This document shows, one piece after another, positions 51,606-60,561 of a stretch of 64,000 bases of DNA. Position 1 is the first letter of the stretch. Each line of letters begins with the position of its first letter. This stretch comes from Aquimonas sp041395245 (GTDB lineage: Bacteria; Pseudomonadota; Gammaproteobacteria; Xanthomonadales; Xanthomonadaceae). The notes beneath the pieces were generated by a model. It saw only the letters and a list, made by a program, of their open reading frames with translations, did no database searches and was not told where the DNA came from. The stretch is taken from contig JAWLAY010000005.1 in assembly GCA_041395245.1 (NCBI GenBank), positions 62,001 to 126,000 on the forward strand, read 5' to 3'. A program made the position numbers and the translations under genes.

Positions 51606-52505
51606 GTGATCAATCGCGACCGCCTGCGGATTGCCGCGCAAAAGAATGGCCGCCTTTCCGACCCCGCCCGTGACTTGATGAGTCGTGCCGGGCTGTCGTT
51701 TCGTGAAAGCCGCGACCGCTTGTTCTGTTTCGGCGAGACACAGCCGGTCGATCTTCTGCTGGTGCGCGACGACGACATTCCCGGTCTGATTGCGGAAGGC
51801 ACCTGCGATCTCGGCATCGTCGGTCGCAACGTGCTGGATGAGCAGCGTCTGGAACGCGCCGCTCAGGGTTTGCCACCGGCATTCCAGGAGATTCGCGCGC
51901 TGGGTTTCGGGCGCTGTCGTTTGTCGATTGCGCTGCCGCAGGACATGCCCTGGGAAGGCCCGCAAACGCTGGCGGGACTGCGCATCGCCACCTCGTATCC
52001 GGCCTTGCTGGCCGACTGGCTGAAGCAACAGGGCGTGGCCGCTGACATCGTGATGCTGTCGGGTTCGGTCGAAATCGCGCCGCGTCTGGGCAAGGCCGAG
52101 GCGATCTGCGATCTGGTGTCGACCGGCGGCACGCTGGCGGCCAACCAGTTGCGCGAGGTGGCGGTCATCCATCAAAGCGAAGCGGTGCTGGCCGCACCGG
52201 TCGAAGCGCTGCAGGACGAGCGCGCCGAGATTTGCGAACTGCTGCTGCGTCGCATGGACGGCGTGATGCAGGTGCGCGAGGCACGACTGGTGATGTTCGA
52301 GTCGCCGCGCGATGCCGTGTCGACGGTGTTGGCACTGCTGCGCGAAAGCGAAACCGCCAGTTGCTGTGCGCTGGATGGCCAGGCCGACTGGCTGAGCGTG
52401 CAGGTGATTCGCCAGGGCAAGCTGGACTGGCAGACCCTGGAAGACATGAAGCGGGCGGGCGCACGGCGTTTGCTGGTCCTGCCGGTCGAGCAGATGCTGC
52501 CATGA
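51606..52505 (+). CDS. hisG: ATP phosphoribosyltransferase, long form
   Basis: The 299-residue first enzyme of histidine synthesis joins ATP and PRPP. The start is GTG 51606 (VINRDRLRIAAQKNGRLSDP) with AAGGA about 10 nt upstream; a longer frame from 51126 overlaps hisR and is rejected. The PRPP-binding loop region reads DLVSTGGTLAANQLREV. The length and C-terminal regulatory ACT-like domain (EDMKRAGARRLLVLPVEQML) mark the long, histidine-inhibited form that needs no HisZ. The stop overlaps hisD as ATGA. Confidence 0.96.
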   Translation: MINRDRLRIAAQKNGRLSDPARDLMSRAGLSFRESRDRLFCFGETQPVDLLLVRDDDIPGLIAEGTCDLGIVGRNVLDEQRLERAAQGLPPAFQEIRALGFGRCRLSIALPQDMPWEGPQTLAGLRIATSYPALLADWLKQQGVAADIVMLSGSVEIAPRLGKAEAICDLVSTGGTLAANQLREVAVIHQSEAVLAAPVEALQDERAEICELLLRRMDGVMQVREARLVMFESPRDAVSTVLALLRESETASCCALDGQADWLSVQVIRQGKLDWQTLEDMKRAGARRLLVLPVEQMLP

Positions 52506-53836
52506 GCACCGCAGATCGCTTCACCATCAAGGTCTGGGACGCGCTGGATGCCAGCCAGCGCACCGCCGCGCTGCAGCGACCGGTGCAGGCCGTCGGCAGC
52601 AGTTTGCGCGACAACGTGGCGCGTCTGATCGAGCAGGTGCGGGCTGATGGCGACAGTACACTGCGCGCCCTGACGCGGCGTTTCGATGGCTGCGAACTCG
52701 GTGAGTTCGAAGTCGACGAGGCGGAGTTCGAGCGCGCCGAGCAAGTCGTTCCGGACGAATTGAAGCGCGCCATCGATTCGGCGATTCGGCGTCTCGAAGC
52801 CTTTCACCGCGCGGGCGCACCGAAGGACTACGCGGTCGCGACCGAGCCCGAATTGATCTGCGAGCGCATGGTGCGTCCGATCGAGCGGGTCGGGCTGTAT
52901 GTGCCCGCAGGCACAGCACCCTTGCCGAGCACCGCGATGATGCTGGGTGTGCCCGCGCGCATTGCGGGTTGCGAGGAGATCATCCTGTGCACGCCGCCGC
53001 GTTCTGACGGTCGCGCTGACGAAGCCGTGCTGGTGGCAGCGCGCAAGGTGGGTGTGCATCGGGTGTTCAAGCTGGGCGGCGCGCAGGCCATCGCGGCCAT
53101 GGCCTATGGCAGCGAAAGCGTGCCGAAGTGCGACAAGTTGTTTGGCCCCGGAAATAGCTATGTCACCGAGGCCAAGCTGCAGGTCGCCAACGATGCCGCC
53201 GGTGCGGCCATCGACATGCCTGCGGGACCGTCCGAGGTGCTGGTGATTGCCGATGCGCAGGCCAATCCGGTGTTCGTCGCCGCCGATCTGTTGTCGCAGG
53301 CCGAGCACGGGCCGGATTCGCAAGTCATTCTGCTCTCCGATGACCGCGAGTTGCTGCAACGCGTGGCCGAGGAGGTCGCGCGACAGGCTGCCGCGCTGCC
53401 GCGCGAGGCCATCGTCGAACAGGCGCTGCAGCACGCGCGCTTCATTCTGACGCCGGACCTTTCCAGCGCGCTGCAGGTGTCCAACGACTATGCGCCGGAA
53501 CATCTCATTCTCAACGTCGGCGCGCCGCGTCAGTGGCTGCCGCAGGTGCGCAATGCCGGATCGGTGTTCCTCGGGCCGTATGCGGCGGAGGCCTTGGGCG
53601 ACTATTGCAGCGGCACCAATCATGTGTTGCCGACCTACGGCTTTGCGCGTGCCTACAGCGGCGTGTCGGTGGCGAGTTTCGTCAAGCTGATTACCGTGCA
53701 GGAAGTCGGCGTCGGCGGCCTGCGTGCGGCAGGGCCGGATGCGGTGGCGATTTCGGGCGCGGAGGGTTTGATCGCGCATCAGCGTGCCGTGACCTTGCGA
53801 CTCGCCAGTCTGGATGCGCCGGGAGCAACCCCATGA
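52502..53836 (+). CDS. hisD: Histidinol dehydrogenase
   Basis: The 444-residue zinc enzyme makes the last two oxidations from histidinol to histidine with NAD. Signatures: ERVGLYVPAGTAPLPSTAMM, KLFGPGNSYVTEAK, then IDMPAGPSEVLVIAD. The zinc and catalytic residues lie in ADLLSQAEHGPDSQ and in the Glu-His of DYAPEHLIL. ATG 52502 overlaps the hisG stop as ATGA, and the stop overlaps hisC as ATGA. Length is standard (E. coli 434). Confidence 0.97.
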   Translation: MSTADRFTIKVWDALDASQRTAALQRPVQAVGSSLRDNVARLIEQVRADGDSTLRALTRRFDGCELGEFEVDEAEFERAEQVVPDELKRAIDSAIRRLEAFHRAGAPKDYAVATEPELICERMVRPIERVGLYVPAGTAPLPSTAMMLGVPARIAGCEEIILCTPPRSDGRADEAVLVAARKVGVHRVFKLGGAQAIAAMAYGSESVPKCDKLFGPGNSYVTEAKLQVANDAAGAAIDMPAGPSEVLVIADAQANPVFVAADLLSQAEHGPDSQVILLSDDRELLQRVAEEVARQAAALPREAIVEQALQHARFILTPDLSSALQVSNDYAPEHLILNVGAPRQWLPQVRNAGSVFLGPYAAEALGDYCSGTNHVLPTYGFARAYSGVSVASFVKLITVQEVGVGGLRAAGPDAVAISGAEGLIAHQRAVTLRLASLDAPGATP

Positions 53837-54915
53837 GCCTGCTCGATCTCATTCGCCCCGATCTGCAGGGCTTCGGCGGCTATTCCTCGGCACGCAAAGA
53901 AGCGCAGGGTGGACAGGTGTTTCTGAATGCCAACGAGTCGCCCTGGGCGCCGGCCGGCGAAGCTTGGGCCAGTGGCCTGAATCGCTATCCCGATCCGCAG
54001 CCCGAAGCGCTGGTCGCGGCGCTGGCCGATCTGTATGGCGCGGCGCCCGACGAAGTGCTGGTTGGACGCGGCAGTGACGAACCGATCGATCTGCTGACGC
54101 GCGCTTTGTGCGTGGCGGGGCAAGACGCGGTACTGATCTGTCCGCCGACCTTCGGCATGTACGCTGTGTGTGCGCGCGTGCAGAACGCCGCCGTCTGCGA
54201 AGTGCCATTGCGTGCCACCGACGATCCCGCAGCGCCGTTTGCGCTGGATGTTGAGGCGGTGATCGCGCAGGCGCTGACGGCCTCGGTCAAGCTGGTCTAT
54301 TTGTGTTCGCCCAACAACCCGACCGGGCAGGCATTGCCGCTGGAGCAGATCGAACGTGTGGCGGAAGCGCTGCGTGGGCGTGCGGTCGTGGTGGTCGACG
54401 AAGCCTATGGCGAGTTCAGTCCGCTCGCTTCTGCGGTAACGCTACGCGCGCGGTTTCCGCATTTGGTGGTCCTGCGAACGCTGTCGAAAGCCTATGCGCT
54501 GGCCGGTGCGCGGATCGGTACCTTGATCGCCGATCCGGTGCTGATCCGGGTGCTGCGCGCGATCATGGCGCCATATCCGCTATCGCAGGTCTGCGCGCAG
54601 GCGGCCTTGAACGCCTTGTCGCCGGAGGGTTTGCGCAGCGCACAGCAACACATCGCGACCTTGTTGTCGGAGCGTGGGCGACTCGCCAGCGCCTTGGCGC
54701 GATTGCCGAGCGTGCGTCAGGTCTATCCATCGGATGCCAATTTCATCGTGGTGGCGTTTGCCGATGCGGCCGCCGTGTATCGCGCAACGCTGGCGCAGGG
54801 CATCGTGCTGCGCGATGTCAGCAAGCATGCGGCCCTGCCGAATTGCCTGCGTATTTCGGTCGGAACCCCCGAGGAAAATGATCGCCTGCTGACGTGTCTG
54901 GAGTCCCTTGCATGA
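53833..54915 (+). CDS. hisC: Histidinol-phosphate aminotransferase
   Basis: The 360-residue class I/II PLP aminotransferase converts imidazole-acetol phosphate to histidinol phosphate. LNANESPWAP and NRYPDPQPEALVAALADLY open the fold. CSPNNPTGQALP and VVVDEAYGEFSP hold PLP-contacting Asn and Asp/Tyr. The Schiff-base Lys is in RTLSKAYALAGARIG. Length matches the family. The start and stop overlap hisD and hisB as ATGA. Confidence 0.97.
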   Translation: MSLLDLIRPDLQGFGGYSSARKEAQGGQVFLNANESPWAPAGEAWASGLNRYPDPQPEALVAALADLYGAAPDEVLVGRGSDEPIDLLTRALCVAGQDAVLICPPTFGMYAVCARVQNAAVCEVPLRATDDPAAPFALDVEAVIAQALTASVKLVYLCSPNNPTGQALPLEQIERVAEALRGRAVVVVDEAYGEFSPLASAVTLRARFPHLVVLRTLSKAYALAGARIGTLIADPVLIRVLRAIMAPYPLSQVCAQAALNALSPEGLRSAQQHIATLLSERGRLASALARLPSVRQVYPSDANFIVVAFADAAAVYRATLAQGIVLRDVSKHAALPNCLRISVGTPEENDRLLTCLESLA

Positions 54916-56051
54916 GCCGCATCGTCTTTATCGACCGCGATGGCACGATCATCGAAGAACCTGCCGATTTCCAGATCGACAGCTATCCCAAATTGCGTTT
55001 TGTTGAGGGCGTGATTCCTGCGCTGCTGACGCTGCGCGACGCGGGATTCGAGTTCGTGATGGTGTCGAATCAGGATGGCCTGGGCACCGACAGCTATCCG
55101 CTGGTGACCTTCCAGGGGCCGCACGATCTGATGATGCAGGTACTGGAGTCGCAGGGCATCCGCTTTCGCGAGGTGCTGATCGACCGCCACTTCGCCCACG
55201 AGAATCATCCAGACCGCAAGCCGAATCTGGGTCTGGTGATGGGCTATCTGCGGGATCGCTCGGTCGATCTGGCGGGCAGTGCGATGGTCGGGGATCGCGA
55301 CACCGACATGCAGTTCGCCCACAACCTGGGCGTGCGCGGCTTCAAGCTGCGCGTCACGGCGGGCGCGCAGGCCGATGGCGCCAGCGATGCCGAGCGTCTG
55401 TACGGGTGGGACGAGATCGCGCATTTGTTGGCCAATGCACCGCGTCAAGCGCAGGTGCAGCGTCTCACCAAGGAAACCCGCATCGAGGTAGAGGTCGATC
55501 TGGATCGTGTCGCCGATCCGGTGGTGCTGACCGGGCTGGGCTACTTCGACCACATGCTGGAACAGATCGGCAAGCACGGCGGCTTCAGCCTGCGCCTGCG
55601 TTGTGCGGGCGACTTGCACATCGACGAACACCACACCGTCGAAGACTGTGCGCTGGCGCTTGGACAGGCGCTGCGACAGGCGCTGGGCGACAAGCGCGGC
55701 ATCGGTCGTTATGCCTCGGCCATCGAGGGCGAAGCGCCGTCGAGCGGCATCGACTTGCTGCTGCCGATGGACGAGACGCTGGTGCGCGCCGCGCTGGATT
55801 TTTCCGGTCGCCCGTACTTCGTGTTCGACGGTCAGTTTCCGCGTGAGCAGGTAGGCGAATTGCCGACCGAACTGGTGCCGCATTTCTTTCGCTCGCTGTG
55901 CGAGACGGCGGGCTTGAATCTGCATCTGGCGGTGCGCGGCGACAACGCCCACCACATGGTCGAAGGCTGCTTCAAAGCGGTCGCGCGCGCGCTGCGGGCG
56001 GCGATCAAACGCGAGGGGCGCGACCTGCCCAGCACCAAGGGAGCGCTGTGA
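54912..56051 (+). CDS. hisB: Bifunctional histidinol-phosphatase/imidazoleglycerol-phosphate dehydratase
   Basis: The 379-residue protein is a fusion of two enzymes. Residues about 1-165 form a HAD phosphatase: FIDRDGTIIEEP with the nucleophilic Asp, VSNQDGLGTDSYP, and GDRDTDMQFAHNLG. Residues about 190-379 are imidazoleglycerol-phosphate dehydratase: GYFDHMLEQIGKHGGFSL, DEHHTVEDCALALGQAL, and DNAHHMVEGCFKAVARAL, the manganese-binding His/Glu sets. The fusion is the gammaproteobacterial form. ATG 54912 overlaps the hisC stop, and the stop shares one base with the hisH start. Confidence 0.97.
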   Translation: MSRIVFIDRDGTIIEEPADFQIDSYPKLRFVEGVIPALLTLRDAGFEFVMVSNQDGLGTDSYPLVTFQGPHDLMMQVLESQGIRFREVLIDRHFAHENHPDRKPNLGLVMGYLRDRSVDLAGSAMVGDRDTDMQFAHNLGVRGFKLRVTAGAQADGASDAERLYGWDEIAHLLANAPRQAQVQRLTKETRIEVEVDLDRVADPVVLTGLGYFDHMLEQIGKHGGFSLRLRCAGDLHIDEHHTVEDCALALGQALRQALGDKRGIGRYASAIEGEAPSSGIDLLLPMDETLVRAALDFSGRPYFVFDGQFPREQVGELPTELVPHFFRSLCETAGLNLHLAVRGDNAHHMVEGCFKAVARALRAAIKREGRDLPSTKGAL

Positions 56052-56665
56052 TGCCACGCAAGACCTTTGCCCTGGCGGTGATCGATTCGGGCGGCGCGAA
56101 CATCGGCTCGGTTTGCTACGCGCTCGAACGTCTGGGCGTGACGCCGGAACTGGTGTCCGACCCGAAACGTTTGGCCTTGGCCGAGCGCGCCATTCTGCCG
56201 GGTGTCGGCGCGGCGAAGCCCGCCATGGCGCGGCTGCAGTCGCTCGGCATGATCGCCGCCCTGCATGATTGGCAACGGCCCTTGCTGGGTATTTGTCTCG
56301 GCATGCAACTGCTGTTCGACCACTCGGAAGAAGGCGAGGTCGAACTGCTCAGCCTGATTCCGGGGCGCGTTCGCAAGATGCGGGACGCGCCCGGCATCCG
56401 CATTCCGCACATGGGCTGGAATGCCCTGCAGCCGACGCGCGAGCATCCCTTGCTGGCCGGTATCGAGCCGGGTGCGCAAGCCTATTTTGTACACAGCTAT
56501 GCGGCGGAGGTCAGCCCCTACACCTTGGCCAGCAGCGAGCACGGAGCGTCGTTCACGGCCTTGGTCCAGCGCGGCAATGTCGCGGGCGCGCAGTTTCACC
56601 CGGAGCGTTCCGCCCAGGTGGGCGCACGCATCCTGCAGAACTTCCTGAATTGGGACGGTCAATGA
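56051..56665 (+). CDS. hisH: Imidazole glycerol phosphate synthase, glutaminase subunit
   Basis: The 204-residue class I glutamine amidotransferase makes ammonia for HisF. The nucleophile is the Cys of LLGICLGMQLLF, and the His/Glu of the triad are in AGAQFHPERSAQVG. The N-terminal segment reads IDSGGANIGSVCYALERLG, slightly unlike the usual D-G-N-L-S pattern. A longer upstream frame is a shadow of hisB. The stop overlaps hisA as ATGA. It acts as a heterodimer with HisF (57390-58163). Confidence 0.96.
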   Translation: MPRKTFALAVIDSGGANIGSVCYALERLGVTPELVSDPKRLALAERAILPGVGAAKPAMARLQSLGMIAALHDWQRPLLGICLGMQLLFDHSEEGEVELLSLIPGRVRKMRDAPGIRIPHMGWNALQPTREHPLLAGIEPGAQAYFVHSYAAEVSPYTLASSEHGASFTALVQRGNVAGAQFHPERSAQVGARILQNFLNWDGQ

Positions 56666-57396
56666 GCTTCGTCGTGTATCCCGCGATTGATATTCGCGAT
56701 GGCCGCGTGGTGCGCCTCAAGCAAGGCGACTACGCGCAGGAAACCCGCTACGCGGCGACGCCGGTCGAGCTGGCGCTGGACTACGCGAAAGCCGGTGCGC
56801 ACTGGCTGCATCTGGTCGATCTGGACGCCGCCAAGGCTGGCGGCTACACGCTCGCAGGCATGGTGGCCGAGATCAAGGCGCAGTCGTCGCTGAAGGTGCA
56901 GAGCGGCGGCGGTGTGCGCTCGGAATTTGATGTCGAAACGCTGCTGCAGGCGGGCGTGGACCGCGTCGTGGTGGGCAGTCTGGCGGTGCGCGAGCCACAA
57001 CGCGTGATGCACTGGATCAAGCAATTCGGCGCGGCGCATTTATGTATTGCGCTGGATACGCGCTGCGATGCCGACGGTATCTGGCGCTTGCCGACACACG
57101 GCTGGACCGAAACCGCCGGCGAGGCGCTGTTCGATCTGTTGCAGCACTATCGTGATGTGGGCTTGCGGCATCTGCTGTGTACCGACATCGATCGTGACGG
57201 CATGCTCAGCGGACCGAATGTCGCGCTCTACGCCGCACTCGCGCAACGCGCGCCGGAAGTGGGCGTGCTGGCCTCGGGCGGGGTTTCCGAGCTGGCTGAC
57301 ATTTCGGCGGTGCGGGCCGTCGGTGCGGCCGGTGTGGTGCTCGGAAAATCGCTGCTGGAAGGCAAGTTCACCTGTGCGGAGGCGCTGGCATGTTGA
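56662..57396 (+). CDS. hisA: ProFAR isomerase (phosphoribosylformimino-AICAR-phosphate isomerase)
   Basis: The 244-residue (beta/alpha)8 barrel carries out the Amadori rearrangement of ProFAR. The catalytic Asp is in PAIDIRDGRVVRLKQGD. VQSGGGVRSEFDVETLLQAG is a phosphate-binding Gly loop, and the second catalytic Asp is in CTDIDRDGMLSGPN. The other phosphate loop is VLASGGVSELADI. The start overlaps the hisH stop and the end overlaps hisF by 7 nt. Confidence 0.97.
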   Translation: MSFVVYPAIDIRDGRVVRLKQGDYAQETRYAATPVELALDYAKAGAHWLHLVDLDAAKAGGYTLAGMVAEIKAQSSLKVQSGGGVRSEFDVETLLQAGVDRVVVGSLAVREPQRVMHWIKQFGAAHLCIALDTRCDADGIWRLPTHGWTETAGEALFDLLQHYRDVGLRHLLCTDIDRDGMLSGPNVALYAALAQRAPEVGVLASGGVSELADISAVRAVGAAGVVLGKSLLEGKFTCAEALAC

Positions 57397-58163
57397 GTCG
57401 TCGATTGATTCCTTGTCTCGATGTGCGCGACGGGCAAGTCGTCAAAGGCGTGCGCTTCCGCGATCACGTGGTGATGGGCGCCATCGAGGAACTCGCCCAG
57501 CGCTATCGCGATGCCGGGGCGGACGAACTGGTGTTCTACGACATCACCGCCAGCCCGGAAGGCCGCAGTGTGGATCGCTCGTGGGTCGAGCGTGTCGCGC
57601 GGCTGATCGACATTCCGTTCTGCGTGGCGGGCGGCATCCGTTCGGTGGCCGATGCCAAAGGCATTCTGTTTGCGGGAGCCGACAAGGTATCGATCAATTC
57701 ACCTGCGCTGGAGCGGCCCGAGCTGATCAGCGAACTGGCCGAGGTCTTCGGCGTGCAGTGCGTGGTGGTCGGCATCGACAGCCTGCGGGATGCCGACGGC
57801 GAATGGCGGGTGCGGCAGTACACCGGCGATCCGAGCAAGACCCGCGCGCTGCGCCAGCACACGCTGGATTGGGTGGTCGAAGCGCAGCGCCTGGGCGCGG
57901 GCGAAATCGTGCTCAACTGCATGGGCACCGACGGTGTGCGCGAAGGCTACGACATCGAACAACTGCTGGCGGTGCGCGCCTTGTGCAAGGTTCCGCTGGT
58001 GGCATCGGGTGGCGCAGGCACGGCGGCGCATTTCGCCGAGGTGTTCCAGCAGGCCGACGTCGACGCGGCACTCGCCGCCAGCGTGTTTCATTCGGGCGAA
58101 CTGCCCATTCCCGAACTCAAGAGCTTCCTGCGCACGCAGGGCATCGAGGTACGACATGGTTGA
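57390..58163 (+). CDS. hisF: Imidazole glycerol phosphate synthase, cyclase subunit
   Basis: The 257-residue barrel homologous to HisA cyclises PRFAR with ammonia from HisH, giving imidazole glycerol phosphate and AICAR. The catalytic Asps are in PCLDVRDGQVVKGVRF and LNCMGTDGVREGYD. Phosphate-binding loops are CVAGGIRSVADAKGIL and VASGGAGTAAHFAEVF. ATG 57390 lies within the end of hisA, and the stop lies inside hisIE with an 8-nt overlap. Length is standard. Confidence 0.97.
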   Translation: MLSRRLIPCLDVRDGQVVKGVRFRDHVVMGAIEELAQRYRDAGADELVFYDITASPEGRSVDRSWVERVARLIDIPFCVAGGIRSVADAKGILFAGADKVSINSPALERPELISELAEVFGVQCVVVGIDSLRDADGEWRVRQYTGDPSKTRALRQHTLDWVVEAQRLGAGEIVLNCMGTDGVREGYDIEQLLAVRALCKVPLVASGGAGTAAHFAEVFQQADVDAALAASVFHSGELPIPELKSFLRTQGIEVRHG

Positions 58164-58770
58164 CGCCGCAAAACTGGCCGAACTGGCCTGGGACAAGCAG
58201 GACGGCCTGCTGCCCGCCATCGTGCAGGACGCACGCGATCTGCGCGTGTTGATGCTGGGCTACATGAATCGCGAAGCGCTCGCAGAAACGCTCGCTTCGG
58301 GCAAGGTCACCTTCTACAGCCGCAGCAAGCAACGCCTGTGGACCAAGGGCGAGAGCAGCGGTCATGTGCTGGCGCTGCAGGCCATCGATATCGACTGTGA
58401 CAACGATACCGTGCTGATCCAGGCCATCCCGCACGGCCCGACCTGTCACCTGCAGCGACCGAGCTGCTTTCCCGACGCTCCGGCAGATTTTCTGGGCGAG
58501 CTCGATGCGCTGGTGCAATCGCGCCATGAACAGCGTCCCGAGGGCAGCTACACCACGCGCCTGTTCGAAGCCGGAACCAAACGCATGGCGCAGAAAGTGG
58601 GCGAGGAAGGCGTGGAAACCGCGATTGCCGCCCTCGCGGAAAGCGATGAATCCCTGCTCGGCGAAGCCGCCGACCTGGTGTTTCACCTCACCGTCCTGCT
58701 GCGCTCACGAGGATTGAGTCTGGTCGATGTGAAGGACGTGCTGCGCGAGCGGCACGCGCAGGCGGGGTAG
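58156..58770 (+). CDS. hisIE: Bifunctional phosphoribosyl-AMP cyclohydrolase/phosphoribosyl-ATP pyrophosphatase
   Basis: The 204-residue fusion catalyses steps 2 and 3 of the pathway. The HisI part (about 1-110) has MLGYMNREALAETLASGKV, FYSRSKQRLWTKGESSGH and IDIDCDNDTVLIQ, with zinc-binding Cys in GPTCHLQRPSCF. The HisE part (about 115-204) has LFEAGTKRMAQKVGEEGVET and LGEAADLVFHLTVLLRSRG, an all-alpha NTP pyrophosphatase with metal-binding Glu residues. It is the last gene of the operon and overlaps hisF. Confidence 0.96.
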   Translation: MVDAAKLAELAWDKQDGLLPAIVQDARDLRVLMLGYMNREALAETLASGKVTFYSRSKQRLWTKGESSGHVLALQAIDIDCDNDTVLIQAIPHGPTCHLQRPSCFPDAPADFLGELDALVQSRHEQRPEGSYTTRLFEAGTKRMAQKVGEEGVETAIAALAESDESLLGEAADLVFHLTVLLRSRGLSLVDVKDVLRERHAQAG

Positions 58771-58807
58771 CGCACGCCGTTTGTCGGGCACTGCGTAGCG
58801 TTGCAAT

Positions 58808-59797
58808 TCACGGCGTGGCTGGCACCGCCATGGCGGCACCGAGGATCGCCAGTTCGCCGTGTTCGATCTGGTAGACCGGCACGTTCTGCATGGCGGGTTG
58901 CATGCTGCCCTTGGCGCACAGGCGCGCCTCGAACGCGCTGCTCGCACGACCGAATTCGATGCGGGGCAGGACGCCACCGGCTAGCAAAACGCCGCCGAAA
59001 CTGCCGGTCTGCAGGACGAGATTGCCGACCACGTTGCCCAGTGCATTCCAGAACAGACGCACCGCTTCCACCGCACAGGCATCCGTGCCGTGCTCCGCCA
59101 ACGACGACACTGCCTCGGGCGTGGTGGCATTCGCGCTGGTGCCGCGCAGCGCGCAGAGCGTCTGATAAATGCGCAGCAGGCCGGGACCAGACAGCAGCGA
59201 CTCGGTGGCGACGTGTCCCATCTTGCTCTGCAAGTGCGACAGCACGGCGGCTTCATCGGCATCGGCGGGCGCGTAGCCTGCGTGTCCGGCTTCGGTGGCG
59301 ATCACGAATTCGTGATCGGCCGCGATGCGCACGCGGATCGACGCGCCTAGGCCAGTTCCCGGACCCAAGACCAGCAGCGGACGCGATTCGTCGGCGGGAC
59401 AGGGCTTGCCGCACAGCAGTTTGCATTCCGACGCCGGTAGCCAGCGCGTCGCTCTGGCGAGTGCTTCAAAGTCATTGCTGATGGCCAGCGGCAGATCGCC
59501 ACAGGTCGCGCGCAGGGCGACGAGATCCAGTTCCCAGGGCAGATTGGGGCTGATGATTCGATCATTGACACGCAAGCCCGCGCAGGCAATTCCCACCGCG
59601 TGCGGTTGCCGCGGTGCGTCGGCCATGAAACGCCGCACGATGGCGTCCAGTCCGGAGAACTCCGCGCATCGATAGCGCAGATGGTGCAGCAGAGTCGGTG
59701 CTTTCGAAGGGTCGTTGGGCAATTCAACCCAGCCGAGTCGGGCGTGGGTGCCGCCGACATCGGCGGCGAGGATGGTGCGGGAGGACGAAGCGGACAT
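58808..59797 (-). CDS. glk: Glucokinase (Glk family)
   Basis: This 329-residue ATP-dependent hexokinase of the bacterial Glk type has the phosphate-1 motif AADVGGTHARLGWV near the N-terminus. SNDFEALARAT carries the catalytic Asp, and LGPGTGLGASIRV is the connecting loop. ATEAGHAGYAP is a sugar-contacting EAGH segment, and the C-terminal GGVLLAGGVLPRI is the adenosine motif. It phosphorylates glucose to glucose-6-phosphate. It is the last gene of the bioA-rsmE-glk run and converges with hisIE. Confidence 0.9.
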   Translation of the reverse strand: MSASSSRTILAADVGGTHARLGWVELPNDPSKAPTLLHHLRYRCAEFSGLDAIVRRFMADAPRQPHAVGIACAGLRVNDRIISPNLPWELDLVALRATCGDLPLAISNDFEALARATRWLPASECKLLCGKPCPADESRPLLVLGPGTGLGASIRVRIAADHEFVIATEAGHAGYAPADADEAAVLSHLQSKMGHVATESLLSGPGLLRIYQTLCALRGTSANATTPEAVSSLAEHGTDACAVEAVRLFWNALGNVVGNLVLQTGSFGGVLLAGGVLPRIEFGRASSAFEARLCAKGSMQPAMQNVPVYQIEHGELAILGAAMAVPATP

Positions 59798-59818
59798 GGA
59801 TGACCTTTGATTTTCGAT

Positions 59819-60553
59819 TCAGCGCCAGTCGCCAAGGCGCGCCTGCAAGGCGCTGATGGCGGCCAGTCCGGCAGTTTCGGTGCGCAGGATACGGGGTCCG
59901 AGACGCAGTCCACGCCCGCCTGCCGCGTGGATCGCGGCAAGGTCCCGATCCGACAGGCCGCCCTCGGGGCCGATCACGAGACAGAGCGAGGTGGAGCTTG
60001 GCAGGGCATCCAGACTCAGGTCTCCGTGCGGATCGAGCGCCAGCAACAGCTCAGGCGAGTCCTTGCGGGCGGCAAGGAACGGCGCCAACGGCTGCGGTTC
60101 TTCGAGGGCGGGCAGGGTGGCGCGACCGCATTGTTCGCAGGCGCTGGCGACGACGCCCTGCCAGTGTTGCATGCGGCGATCCGAGCGCTCGGCGTCCAGG
60201 CGCACTTCAGTGCGTTCCGTCGAGACCGGCGCGATGCAACTGACGCCCAGTTCGGTCGCCTTCTGCAGTACCCAGTCCATCTTTTCGCCGCGCGCGATGG
60301 CCTGCGCCAAGGTGATGCGCAGTGGCGATTCGGCATTCACCTCGCTGGCGGACAGCAGATCGACCCGCGCGCCGCGCTTGCCGGTTTCGACGATCCGCGC
60401 CTGGTAATCCCTGCCGTCGCCGTTGAACAGAATCAGCGCATCACCCTCGCCCAGGCGCAGGACGCGCAGCAGATGCGTGGCAATGGCTTCGGGAAGATCC
60501 AGTCGAGTGCCGACCTGCAGATCGTGCTCGATGTAGTTGCGGGTGATGCGCAT
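59819..60553 (-). CDS. rsmE: 16S rRNA (uracil-1498-N3)-methyltransferase
   Basis: The 244-residue SPOUT (trefoil-knot) methyltransferase of the RsmE family methylates U1498 in 16S rRNA. Landmarks are an N-terminal PUA-like part (LLRVLRLGEGDALILFNGDG), then EKMDWVLQKATELGVSCIAP and ACEQCGRATLPAL. The knot motifs are LVIGPEGGLSDRDL and LRLGPRILRTETAGLAAIS. ATG 60553 begins the conserved MRITRNYIEHDL; the upstream open frame overlaps bioA. It lies 8 nt after bioA, so the two are cotranscribed. Confidence 0.95.
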   Translation of the reverse strand: MRITRNYIEHDLQVGTRLDLPEAIATHLLRVLRLGEGDALILFNGDGRDYQARIVETGKRGARVDLLSASEVNAESPLRITLAQAIARGEKMDWVLQKATELGVSCIAPVSTERTEVRLDAERSDRRMQHWQGVVASACEQCGRATLPALEEPQPLAPFLAARKDSPELLLALDPHGDLSLDALPSSTSLCLVIGPEGGLSDRDLAAIHAAGGRGLRLGPRILRTETAGLAAISALQARLGDWR

Positions 60554-60561
60554 GGGGAAGT

